The translations under genes were made by a program, and so were the position numbers. A DNA stretch of 64,000 nucleotides. It comes from Skermania piniformis (GTDB taxonomy: Bacteria > Actinomycetota > Actinomycetes > Mycobacteriales > Mycobacteriaceae). The DNA lies in assembly GCF_019285775.1 (NCBI RefSeq), contig NZ_CP079105.1:1302001-1366000 (forward strand), written 5' to 3'. Shown in pieces: positions 46,993 to 56,756 of this stretch. A model generated the notes under the pieces. It was given only the letters and a program-made list of their open reading frames with translations, was not told the DNA's origin and searched no databases. Within the stretch, counting starts at the first letter, position 1; each line of letters starts with the position of its first letter.

Positions 46993-48210
46993 TCAGTCTG
47001 GCTCGGTGCTGGGCAGTTCGCCGATACTCAGCCGGGCGGCCGAGTCGGTCGGCGCCGCGCCGCCCAGTTCCGCCAGCGCGGCCGCGTCGCCCACATCACG
47101 GCCGGCCCGCTCGCTGAGCAGCCATCGGACTTCCAGCAGGTCGCAGTAGGCCTGGAGCGGCTCGCCCACCCGTCCGACGGCGGCGTGCGCGCGGGCCATG
47201 CCCGGATTCAGCACCTGGAGCACCCACCGGGCGGCCAGGTCGAGATCGGGTTCGTGGTCGGCGATCTCCGGTCGGTTCGCGGCTCGGTACGACCGGAAGT
47301 CGCCCAGCAGAATGGCGGCCTGACCGGCCCCGACGTCCAGGCCGGTGAGCTGTCGCAGCAACTGCGCGTGATAGTTCCGTTCGCCGACCCGAATCGACAA
47401 CCGCAACCGGCCGTCCGGCCGTGGGGTGAGGTCCACCTCGTCGACGGTGAAGCCGAGATCGTTGAGCCGATGGACGGTACCTTCCACGCGGTACCGGTCG
47501 GTGAAGGCAAAGGTCGGTTCGGCGTGGATCAGGTCCCATAGTGCGTGATAGCGATCGGCGATGCCCTGGGCCTCGGCGATCAACGCCGAGCTCAGCGCCA
47601 GTCGGTCCAACCGCGCGGCCAGGTCGAGCAGGCCCATCGCCACGTTCTCGATCAGGATGTCCAGGTCATGGCGTCGCTGCCCGTCGCTCAGCGACGGGTG
47701 TACCTCGCTGGTCTCGGCGTCGACGAACCACGCCTGCAGCAGTTGCCCGTCGCGGGAGAACAGGGTGTTGGCCAACGAGCAGTCACCCCAGAACACGCCG
47801 TGGCGGTGCAGCTCGACCAACAACGTGACCATGGCGTCGAGCAGTCGAGCTCGTTGTGCCGGCTGGTCGGGCGGCAGGTTCAGGAACACCCGTCGGTACT
47901 GCCACGTGGCGTCCAGGTAGCGAGTGATCAGGATGGCGTCCCGGCCGCCGGGGAGCACGATCCCGGCCGGCCGCGCGGCGGGCAGCCGAAATTCTTCGAG
48001 TCGGCGCAATACCCGATACTCGCGTTCGGCCAGGTGTCGCGGCAGTTCCTTGACCGCCCACAGCCGGTCGTCGGAGTCGACGAATCGGACCGGGTGCCGG
48101 TGCGGGCCGACGGGCAGTTCGCGCAACGGGACCTGCGGCGCGGTCCAGTCGGCCAGCGGGCGGTCCCACGGCAGGGTGAGCAGCCCGGGCGCCGGCGTGC
48201 GGAGCCGGAT
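46993..48210 (-). CDS. DUF4032 / lipopolysaccharide-kinase-like protein, start uncertain
   Basis: About 405 residues. The N-terminal half has a protein-kinase-like core: WAVKELPRHLAEREYRVL (Lys and Glu of the N-lobe), HGVFWGDCSLANTLF (catalytic loop) and AWFVDAET (in place of DFG). The C-terminal half is DUF4032 (FTDRYRVEGTVHRLNDLGFTVDEVDLTP). Family-like sequence extends upstream to IRLRTPAPGLLTLPWDRPLADW, yet no in-frame ATG, GTG or TTG precedes it within about 90 codons that do not run opposite the divergent histidine kinase. TTG 48126 would cut off conserved residues, so a non-canonical start such as ATC 48210 is used here provisionally. Substrate unknown. Confidence 0.75.
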   Translation of the reverse strand: MRLRTPAPGLLTLPWDRPLADWTAPQVPLRELPVGPHRHPVRFVDSDDRLWAVKELPRHLAEREYRVLRRLEEFRLPAARPAGIVLPGGRDAILITRYLDATWQYRRVFLNLPPDQPAQRARLLDAMVTLLVELHRHGVFWGDCSLANTLFSRDGQLLQAWFVDAETSEVHPSLSDGQRRHDLDILIENVAMGLLDLAARLDRLALSSALIAEAQGIADRYHALWDLIHAEPTFAFTDRYRVEGTVHRLNDLGFTVDEVDLTPRPDGRLRLSIRVGERNYHAQLLRQLTGLDVGAGQAAILLGDFRSYRAANRPEIADHEPDLDLAARWVLQVLNPGMARAHAAVGRVGEPLQAYCDLLEVRWLLSERAGRDVGDAAALAELGGAAPTDSAARLSIGELPSTEPD

Positions 48211-48271
48211 GGTGGGCGTGCTGGGCGGGTGCGAGGACGTCGCCGCAGCGTAGCAGCCGTGGTGCCGCCGA

Positions 48272-48277
48272 TACGCT
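48272..48277 (+). promoter_or_regulatory. -10 box TACGCT of the histidine kinase operon
   Basis: TACGCT is 7 nt before GTG 48285, a leaderless geometry for the first gene of the sensor-regulator-symporter run. Confidence 0.45.
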
Positions 48278-48284
48278 GATACCT

Positions 48285-49469
48285 GTGATCGTCGCCACAG
48301 TGTCGGCTGTCGTCGTGCTCGCGGTCGCGGGATGGGTGTGGACGCGGTCTCGGCGTACGCTGACCACCCCGGCCGAGCGGGCCGTCCACGAGGCCCTGCG
48401 GATGGCCGCGGCCGCGGCAGACCCGCTGCGAGCCGGCTTGGACGAGCGGTCCGCCGGGGCCGCCGCCCCACAATTGCGTCGACTGATCGGCGCGGCCGGG
48501 GTGGCGATTGCCGACCCGGACGGGACGGTTCTGGCGTGGTCCGGGGGCGGCCGTGAGCTCGGTGCGGCGTTTCAGGCCGCCGCCGCGCAGGCGGCGGGGA
48601 CCGGTCCGGCCGTGGACCGGCGGGTGCTCGTCGTCCGAAAACCGGGACCCGGCGCGCTGATCGTCCAGCCGCTGCTCGCGGACGCCTCCGGGTCGCTCGG
48701 CGTGCTCGGCGTCGTCACCGACGTATCGCCTGGGCCGGGGCTGCTCGGTGTGGTTCAGCAGGTTGCCGACTACGTCTGCGGTCAGCTGGAACTCGCTGAG
48801 CTGGACGCGTCCCGCACCCGGCTGGACCGCGCGGAGATCCGGATGCTCCGGGCGCAGATCAGCCCACACTTCATCTACAACGCGCTGACCACGATCGCCT
48901 CGTTCGTCCGCACCGACCCGAGCCGCGCCCGCGAACTCATCCTGGAGTTCGCCGACTTCACCCGGTACTCGTTTCGGACTGCCGGCGAGTTCACCGTGCT
49001 GGCCGACGAGCTGCGCAACATCGATCGTTACCTCGCCTTGGAACGGGCCAGATTCGGTGCGGCGCTGCGGGTTCGGGTGCAGGTAGCGCCGGAGACACTG
49101 AGCGTGGTGTTGCCGTTTCTCGCGCTGCAGCCGTTGGTGGAGAACGCGGTTCGGCACGGCCTGGCCGGTCGAGCGAGCGGTACGGTAACCATCCTGGCGG
49201 CCGACGAGGGCGCGGACTGTGTCCTCAGCATCGAAGACGACGGGGTCGGGATGGATCCGGCGCTGCTGCGGTCGGGCGAGATCGATGCGGTCGACAGCTC
49301 CGGTCCGACGAGTACCGGCGAACTGGCGCACGTCGGCCTGGCGAACGTGGACGATCGGATGCGGGCCGCGTTCGGTGACGAGTACGGCCTGGTCGTCGAG
49401 ACCGCGCTGGGCGCAGGGACGAAGGTGATCATGCGGGTGCCCAAGTTCCGGCCGGGGGTACGGACATGA
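48285..49469 (+). CDS. LytS/BtsS-type sensor histidine kinase
   Basis: 394 residues. One N-terminal membrane segment (VATVSAVVVLAVAGWVW), a GAF-like middle part, then a HisKA_7TM-independent kinase of the LytS type: phosphoacceptor AQISPHFIYNALTTIASFVR (His in SPHF), N-box LQPLVENAVRHGLAG and G-boxes EDDGVGMDP and GAGTKVIMRVPKF. Works with the LytTR regulator encoded next (ATGA overlap). Related systems in E. coli (BtsSR, YpdAB) sense pyruvate and control carboxylate transporters, which matches the symporter genes downstream. Confidence 0.9.
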   Translation: MIVATVSAVVVLAVAGWVWTRSRRTLTTPAERAVHEALRMAAAAADPLRAGLDERSAGAAAPQLRRLIGAAGVAIADPDGTVLAWSGGGRELGAAFQAAAAQAAGTGPAVDRRVLVVRKPGPGALIVQPLLADASGSLGVLGVVTDVSPGPGLLGVVQQVADYVCGQLELAELDASRTRLDRAEIRMLRAQISPHFIYNALTTIASFVRTDPSRARELILEFADFTRYSFRTAGEFTVLADELRNIDRYLALERARFGAALRVRVQVAPETLSVVLPFLALQPLVENAVRHGLAGRASGTVTILAADEGADCVLSIEDDGVGMDPALLRSGEIDAVDSSGPTSTGELAHVGLANVDDRMRAAFGDEYGLVVETALGAGTKVIMRVPKFRPGVRT

Positions 49470-50221
49470 CCGGGCCGCGGCTGGTCGTGCTGGCGGTGGA
49501 CGACGAGCCGCCGGCGCTGGACGAACTGGTCTATCTGCTCCGCGGCCAAGAGCAGGTCGAGCGGGTGGTCGCGGCGAGCGACGCGGCGCAGACGCTGCGC
49601 GTGCTGGCTGCCGAACCGGTCGACGCGGTGTTTCTCGACATCAACATGCCCGGGATGAACGGGATGGAACTCGCCGGGGTGCTGGCCGGTTTCGCCGTCC
49701 CGCCGGCCGTGGTGTTCGTCACCGCGCACGACGATCGGGCGGTGGCCGCGTTCGATGTCGGTGCGGTGGATTACCTGCTGAAACCGGTCCGGGAGGCGAG
49801 GCTGGCCGCCGCGGTGCGGCGGATCGCGAGTACGCGCGGCGACCCGGGGACGTCGCCGGCTCCGGCGACGGTGATTCCGGTGGAGCTGGGCGGGGTGACG
49901 ACCCTGGTCCCGCGGGCGAGCGTGGGTTGGGTGGAGGCCGAAGGCGACTATTCACGGCTGCACGCGACCGGCGGCGCGCACCTGGTTCGGATCCCGATCT
50001 CGGCGCTGGAGGCGCGGTGGGCGGAGGTCGGGTTCCAGCGGGTGCACCGGTCCTACCTGGTCTCGCTCGCGTTCGTCACCGGCACCCGCTCGCTGGGCAA
50101 CGGGGTCGTGGTCTGTCTGCGGTCGAACGGTCGGGAACCGGCCGCCGAGCTGCCGGTGAGTCGTCGGCACGCCCGAGCGCTGCGCCAGCGATGGCTGCGG
50201 CCCGGGGGGACAGCCGGATGA
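49466..50221 (+). CDS. LytTR-family response regulator
   Basis: 251 residues. Receiver domain (VVLAVDDEPPALDELVYLL, phosphoacceptor Asp in AVFLDINMPGMNGMEL, FVTAHDDRAVAAFDVGAVDYLLKPV) and a C-terminal LytTR DNA-binding domain (WVEAEGDYSRLHATGG ... FQRVHRSYLVSLAFV). Overlaps the kinase by 4 nt and the next gene by 4 nt, so co-translated. Probably activates the downstream transport genes. Confidence 0.92.
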   Translation: MTGPRLVVLAVDDEPPALDELVYLLRGQEQVERVVAASDAAQTLRVLAAEPVDAVFLDINMPGMNGMELAGVLAGFAVPPAVVFVTAHDDRAVAAFDVGAVDYLLKPVREARLAAAVRRIASTRGDPGTSPAPATVIPVELGGVTTLVPRASVGWVEAEGDYSRLHATGGAHLVRIPISALEARWAEVGFQRVHRSYLVSLAFVTGTRSLGNGVVVCLRSNGREPAAELPVSRRHARALRQRWLRPGGTAG

Positions 50222-50580
50222 CCACCCGCCCACCCCGGCAGCGGGTGGTGCTCGGCCGGCGCCGCGGCGCCCGGTTGGTGCGTACCCGGGTCGAAGTCAC
50301 CGAGCAGACGGCGGTCGGGGCCGCGCTGGTCGACGGCCTGGTCCGGGCCCAGCTGGCGCTCGCGGTGCGATCGGCGATCGTCGCCGTGGGCCTGCTCGGC
50401 GCGATTCCGCTGCTGACGGCGCTGGTACCAGGACTGCCGACGGCGAACGTGCTGGGCGTTCGACTGGTCTGGTTGCTGCTCGGCGGGGTGGCGTTCATCC
50501 TGCTGTATCTCGTCGGGCGCAGGTACGTGCAGGCGGCCGAGCGGATCGAGCGCGAATTCACCAGCCTGGTCGGGGAGTGA
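50218..50580 (+). CDS. Small two-helix membrane protein, symporter partner
   Basis: 120 residues from ATG 50218 (ATGA overlap with the regulator). A basic N-terminus (RQRVVLGRRRGARLVRTR) is followed by two membrane segments (SAIVAVGLLGAIPLLTALVPG and LVWLLLGGVAFILLYLVG). It lies 1 bp before an SSS symporter gene, the position taken by DUF485-like small subunits of such transporters. Not clearly DUF485 by sequence. Confidence 0.75.
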   Translation: MTTRPPRQRVVLGRRRGARLVRTRVEVTEQTAVGAALVDGLVRAQLALAVRSAIVAVGLLGAIPLLTALVPGLPTANVLGVRLVWLLLGGVAFILLYLVGRRYVQAAERIEREFTSLVGE

Positions 50581-50581
50581 G

Positions 50582-52351
50582 GTGACCGGGTCCGCGCCGC
50601 TGACGGTATCGGCACTGGTCGCGGTGGCCGTGACGACCGTGGTGATCGGTGCCTACGGTGTCCGGTTGTCCCGTACCACCTCCGACTTCCTGGTCGCCTC
50701 ACGCAGCGTGGGCGCGCGGTGGAACGCGGCCGCGATCGCCGGGGAGTACCTGTCGGCGGCGTCGTTCCTCGGTGTCGCCGGCCTGATCGCGAAGTTCGGC
50801 GCGGACGCGTTGTGGTTTCCGGTCGGATTCACCGCCGGCTATCTCGGTCTGTTGTTGTTCGTCGCCGCCCCACTGCGCCGCTCGGGCGCCTATACGGTGC
50901 CCGATTTCGCCGAGTTCCGGCTCGGTTCGACTCGATTGCGTGGGGTCACGACGGCAATCGTGGTGCTGATCTGTCTGCTGTACCTGGTGCCGCAGTACCA
51001 GGGCGCCGGCCTGACCCTGGCCATCGTGCTCGGCGCGCCGACCTGGGTCGGTGCGGTAGCGGTCGCGGCGATCGTGACGGCGAACGTGGTCGGCGGCGGG
51101 ATGCGGTCCATCACGTTCGTTCAGGGGTTCCAGTTCTGGCTCAAACTGACCGCGATCGCCGTGCCGGCCGTGGTCCTGGCCGGTGCCTTCGTCGCCGATC
51201 AGCGCACGCTCGGCGATCCGGCACCCCCGGTGCTCGCCGAACGGACCACGGTCGACATCCGGACCGACGTGGTGGTGCAGGTCGCGACGACCCAGCCGGT
51301 GGTCGTGGACGGGGTGGCGAGCACGCTGGTCGCCGGTCGGCACGAGTTCGCGGCCGGCACGACCGTGGTGTTCGAGGCCGGTGCGGTGACGCCGGTGGTG
51401 GACGGGGCGCCCGGCAGCGACGCCGACTGGTTGCGCCCGGGTAACGGGTTCGGCGGCGGGCATCCCACGTATCAGGTGTATTCGCTGATCGTGGCGCTGT
51501 TCCTGGGCACGATGGGGTTGCCACACGTGCTGGTGCGGTTCTACACCAACCCGGAGGGCCAGGCGGCGCGGGCGACCGCGCTGGCGGTGATCGGGCTGGT
51601 CGGGCTGTTCTACCTGTTTCCGATCGGGTTGGGGGTGCTGGCCCGCAGCTATCTGCCACAGCTGATGATCACCGGCACGTCGGATGCGGCGGTCCTGCTC
51701 CTGCCCGGCGCGGCGTTCGGTGGGGTGGTCGGCCGGCTCCTCGCCGCGTTGGTTGCCGCCGGTGCGCTGGCAGCGTTCCTGTCCACCTCGTCCGGGCTCC
51801 TGGTCACCGCGGCAGCGGTGTTGAGCACCGATCTGTTGCCGGGCCGGGTGCGCGATTTCCGGGTTGCGGCGGTCATCGGTGGGTCGGTCCCGGTGGCGCT
51901 GAGCTTGTCGGTCGATTCGCTGGATGTTTCGCGGACGGTCGGTCTGGTCTTCGCGGTCGCCGCGTCCACGTTGTGTCCGTTGCTGTTGCTGGGCATCTGG
52001 TGGCGCGGGCTGACCGTCACCGGCGCGGCCGCCGGTCTGGTCGTGGGCGGTGGCAGCGCGGCGGCGGCGACGACGGTGGCGGCCCTGGGTGGGCCGAGCG
52101 ACCTGGTCGCGGGCGGCTGGCCGGCGGCGATCCTCGGCTACCCGGCCGCGGTGACCGTGCCGCTCTCGTTCGGCGTGATGGTGCTGGTCAGCCGGTTCGA
52201 CCGGCGCCGCGTACCGCTCGACGTGGTGCGGACGTTCGCCCGGATGCACGCACCGGAACGGATCGGGATGGGCGTCGACCGGCTGGCCCGGATCGACCGC
52301 TCGTCGCAGCGAAATGACCGCTCGTCGCACGCCCGGCGGCGACGTATGTGA
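50582..52351 (+). CDS. Sodium:solute symporter (SSS family)
   Basis: 589 residues with about 13 membrane segments. SSS signatures: AGEYLSAASFLGVAGLIAKFG (first unwound helix), LPQYQGAGL-like region, GGMRSITFVQGFQFWLK and GTMGLPHVLVRFYTNPEGQAARAT. Closest in pattern to ActP/MctC monocarboxylate symporters. An unusual insertion of about 70 residues, rich in Val/Thr (RTTVDIRTDVVVQVATTQPVVVDG), lies between helices in the middle and should face outside. The C-terminus contains a small direct repeat (DRSSQ, DRSSH). GTG start directly after the small membrane protein. Confidence 0.88.
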   Translation: MTGSAPLTVSALVAVAVTTVVIGAYGVRLSRTTSDFLVASRSVGARWNAAAIAGEYLSAASFLGVAGLIAKFGADALWFPVGFTAGYLGLLLFVAAPLRRSGAYTVPDFAEFRLGSTRLRGVTTAIVVLICLLYLVPQYQGAGLTLAIVLGAPTWVGAVAVAAIVTANVVGGGMRSITFVQGFQFWLKLTAIAVPAVVLAGAFVADQRTLGDPAPPVLAERTTVDIRTDVVVQVATTQPVVVDGVASTLVAGRHEFAAGTTVVFEAGAVTPVVDGAPGSDADWLRPGNGFGGGHPTYQVYSLIVALFLGTMGLPHVLVRFYTNPEGQAARATALAVIGLVGLFYLFPIGLGVLARSYLPQLMITGTSDAAVLLLPGAAFGGVVGRLLAALVAAGALAAFLSTSSGLLVTAAAVLSTDLLPGRVRDFRVAAVIGGSVPVALSLSVDSLDVSRTVGLVFAVAASTLCPLLLLGIWWRGLTVTGAAAGLVVGGGSAAAATTVAALGGPSDLVAGGWPAAILGYPAAVTVPLSFGVMVLVSRFDRRRVPLDVVRTFARMHAPERIGMGVDRLARIDRSSQRNDRSSHARRRRM

Positions 52352-52372
52352 GCCGCGACGCGCCTCTGTCAC

Positions 52373-52388
52373 TGTGAGCGGGACCACA
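52373..52388. promoter_or_regulatory. CRP-like (cAMP receptor protein) binding site
   Basis: TGTGAGCGGGACCACA matches TGTGA-N6-TCACA with one mismatch and lies 30 bp before the DUF485 start. CRP control of acetate genes is known in enterobacteria and mycobacteria. Confidence 0.5.
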
Positions 52389-52417
52389 ATCACCCCTTCC
52401 GCCCGACGGAGTCATCG

Positions 52418-52777
52418 ATGACCACCACCGACGAACCCCATTCATCACCGGATGTCCGGCTCGGCCCGGACGGTGCCGACTACCTGCGGGTTCAGGCCGA
52501 ACCCGAATTCCAGGAGCTGCGTCGCCGGCTCCGTCGCTTCGTCTTCCCGGTGACGGCGTTTTTCCTGACCTGGTACTTCGTCTACGTCTTGCTCGGCGCG
52601 TACGCGCACGACTTCATGGCGACCAAGGTGTTCGGCAACATCAACGTCGGTCTGTTGCTCGGCCTCGCACAGTTCCTCACCACGTTCGCGATCACCGGAC
52701 TCTATGTCTGGTACGCCGGGCGGCGGCTCGATCCGCTCGCCGCCGACCTGCGTGCGGAAATGGCGGGACGGTCATGA
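52418..52777 (+). CDS. DUF485 small membrane subunit (YjcH-like)
   Basis: 119 residues. DUF485 pattern: EFQELRRRLRRFVFPVTAFFLTWYFVYVLLGAYAHDFMATKVFGNINVGLLLGLAQFLTTFAITGLYVWYA, with two membrane helices. In E. coli (yjcH) and Corynebacterium it is co-encoded with ActP/MctC. Here it overlaps actP by 4 nt (ATGA). A CRP-like site lies 30 bp upstream. Confidence 0.92.
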   Translation: MTTTDEPHSSPDVRLGPDGADYLRVQAEPEFQELRRRLRRFVFPVTAFFLTWYFVYVLLGAYAHDFMATKVFGNINVGLLLGLAQFLTTFAITGLYVWYAGRRLDPLAADLRAEMAGRS

Positions 52778-54405
52778 ACCCGACGCTGCTCGCTGCCGAG
52801 GCGGTCGGTAATCCGGCTGCCAACATCGCCATCTTCGGGGCTTTCGTCGCCGTCACCATGGTCGTGGTGATCCGGGCCAGTCGGCGCAACGCCACCGCGT
52901 CGGAGTTCTTCACCGCCGGGGGTGGCTTCTCCGGCCCCCAGAACGGGGTGGCGATCGCCGGCGACTACCTGTCCGCGGCCAGCTTCCTCGGGATCGCCGG
53001 CGCGATCGCGGTGTACGGCTACGACGGATTCCTCTACTCGATCGGCTTCCTGGTGGCCTGGCTGGTCGCGTTGTTGCTGGTCGCCGAGCTGTTGCGGAAC
53101 ACCGGCAAGTTCACCATGGCCGACGTGCTCAGCTTCCGGCTGAAGGAACGTCCGGTCCGCACCGCAGCGGCGTTGTCCACGCTGACGGTATCGCTGTTCT
53201 ATCTGCTTGCCCAGATGGCCGGCGCCGGCGGACTGGTAGCGCTGCTGCTCAACATCAGCAACCGGGCCGGGCAGTCGGTGGTGATCGCGGTGGTCGGCCT
53301 GTTGATGATCGTCTACGTGCTGGTCGGCGGGATGAAAGGCACCACCTGGGTGCAGATCATCAAGGCGGTGTTGCTGATCACCGGTGCGGCGTTCATGACC
53401 GTCCTGGTGTTGGCGAAGTTCGGCTTCAACCTGTCGGAGATCCTCGGTGCGGCGCAGAACGCGGTGTCCGATTCGACCAGCACGACGGTCGCGGCCCGGG
53501 ACGTCCTCGCGCCCGGCGCCCAGTACGGCGGCAGCGACACCGCTCGGTTGAACTTCGTCTCCCTGGCGATCGCCTTGGTGCTCGGCACGGCCGGCCTGCC
53601 GCACGTGCTGATGCGGTTCTACACCGTGCCGACCGCCAAGGAGGCCCGCCGCTCGGTGGTCTGGGCGATCGCACTGATCGGCGCGTTCTACCTGTTCACT
53701 CTGGTGCTCGGGTACGGCGCGGCAGCGATCGTCGGTCCGGACAAGATCCTCGCCTCGGCCGGCGGGCAGAACTCGGCCGCTCCCTTGCTGGCGTTCGAGC
53801 TCGGTGGCGTGGTGCTGCTGGGGGTGATCTCGGCGGTCGCGTTCGCGACTATCCTTGCCGTTGTGGCCGGGCTCACGATCACCGCGTCGGCGTCGTTCGC
53901 GCACGACATCTACGCCAGCGTGATCAAGCGTGGCGCAGCGAGCGGTGCCGACCAGGTCCGGGTGTCTCGGATCACCGCGGTCGTGATCGGCGTGCTCGCG
54001 ATCGGACTCGGCATCCTGGCCAACGGACAGAACATCGCGTTCTTGGTAGCGCTGGCCTTCGCGGTCGCCGCGGCGGCCAACCTGCCGACCATCGTGTACT
54101 CGCTGTTCTGGCGTCGGTTCAACACCGCGGGCGCGCTGGCCAGCATGTACGGCGGGCTGATCTCGACCATCGTGCTCATCGTCTTCTCGCCCGCGGTGTC
54201 CGGCGCCAAGACGTCGATGATTCCGAGCGCGGACTTCGACTGGTTCCCGTTGTCCAACCCGGGCATCGTGTCCATTCCGCTCGGATTCGTTCTCGGCATC
54301 GTCGGCACGCTGCTGTCGTCGGACCGCGGCGACCCGGCGCGCAACGCCGAGATGGAAGTCCGTTCGTTGACCGGCGTCGGCGTCGAAAAAGCCGTCACCC
54401 ACTGA
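52774..54405 (+). CDS. actP: Acetate/monocarboxylate cation symporter
   Basis: 543 residues, about 13 membrane helices. ActP/MctC signatures: GGFSGPQNGVAIAGDYLSAASFLGIAGAIAVYGYDGFLYSIG, LLAQMAGAGGLVALLL, GGMKGTTWVQIIKAVLL, GTAGLPHVLMRFYTVPTAKEARRSV. Second SSS symporter in this run, but without the extra extracytoplasmic insertion of the first. Next to DUF485 and acs, so acetate (or pyruvate/propionate) import is the likely role. Confidence 0.9.
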   Translation: MNPTLLAAEAVGNPAANIAIFGAFVAVTMVVVIRASRRNATASEFFTAGGGFSGPQNGVAIAGDYLSAASFLGIAGAIAVYGYDGFLYSIGFLVAWLVALLLVAELLRNTGKFTMADVLSFRLKERPVRTAAALSTLTVSLFYLLAQMAGAGGLVALLLNISNRAGQSVVIAVVGLLMIVYVLVGGMKGTTWVQIIKAVLLITGAAFMTVLVLAKFGFNLSEILGAAQNAVSDSTSTTVAARDVLAPGAQYGGSDTARLNFVSLAIALVLGTAGLPHVLMRFYTVPTAKEARRSVVWAIALIGAFYLFTLVLGYGAAAIVGPDKILASAGGQNSAAPLLAFELGGVVLLGVISAVAFATILAVVAGLTITASASFAHDIYASVIKRGAASGADQVRVSRITAVVIGVLAIGLGILANGQNIAFLVALAFAVAAAANLPTIVYSLFWRRFNTAGALASMYGGLISTIVLIVFSPAVSGAKTSMIPSADFDWFPLSNPGIVSIPLGFVLGIVGTLLSSDRGDPARNAEMEVRSLTGVGVEKAVTH

Positions 54406-54433
54406 TCCATCAGCATTCGAGGAGAGCGATCAC

Positions 54434-56389
<1,956 letters not shown>

Positions 56390-56400
56390 CGACCGATGCG

Positions 56401-56444
56401 CGCAACTCCGGCAACCCGGTAGCATCCGAGTTGCCGGAGTTGCG
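56401..56444 (+). terminator. Long hairpin between acs and tRNA-Met
   Basis: Perfect 15-bp inverted repeat (arms CGCAACTCCGGCAAC and its reverse complement) with a 14-nt loop, starting 11 bp after the acs stop and ending 8 bp before the tRNA. Likely the acs terminator; no U-tract. Confidence 0.6.
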
Positions 56445-56452
56445 GCGTGTTC

Positions 56453-56529
56453 GGGGCGGTAGCTCAGTCGGTTAGAGCCGTGGACTCATAATCCATTGGT
56501 CGCGGGTTCGAGCCCCGCCCGCCCCACCA
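56453..56529 (+). tRNA. tRNA-Met (anticodon CAT), CCA encoded
   Basis: Acceptor GGGGCGG/CCGCCCC (G1:C72, so not initiator), T-arm GCGGG-TTCGAGC-CCCGC, anticodon CAT in ACTCATAAT, CCA encoded at 56527-56529. Elongator Met is favoured; a lysidine-modified tRNA-Ile2 (CAT) cannot be excluded by eye. The accessory region starts just downstream. Confidence 0.88.
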
Positions 56530-56592
56530 TCACAGCCTTACTCGAACCCTCGACAGAAAACATAGGTCAGGGTGAGCGGGTCTGTCACGGTC

Positions 56593-56630
56593 GAACGAAG
56601 CGAAGCCTCGGCTATGCCGGAGCTTCGTTC
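56593..56630 (+). repeat. Hairpin downstream of tRNA-Met
   Basis: GAACGAAGC/GCTTCGTTC, 9-bp perfect arms, with an inner CGGC-TAT-GCCG stem, in the 227-bp interval between the tRNA and the STAND gene. Could be a terminator or a regulatory structure for the NTPase gene. I see no gene in the rest of this interval. Confidence 0.4.
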
Positions 56631-56756
56631 ATGTCCGTCTTCCGGGCGTTTCTCGCTGTGGGGTCAAGGCCCGGTGGAGGTTGAGGTGGTGGCGAGGCCC
56701 TGATCAGCGTCTGTCGCCCTCGCCGGCGATGCTTCCAAGAAGCCAACGCTGGACGA

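Noticed and set aside
50699-54402. Two long minus-strand ORFs (564 and 566 codons)
   Set aside because: Antisense of the two symporter genes; residues are charged, unlike any known family.
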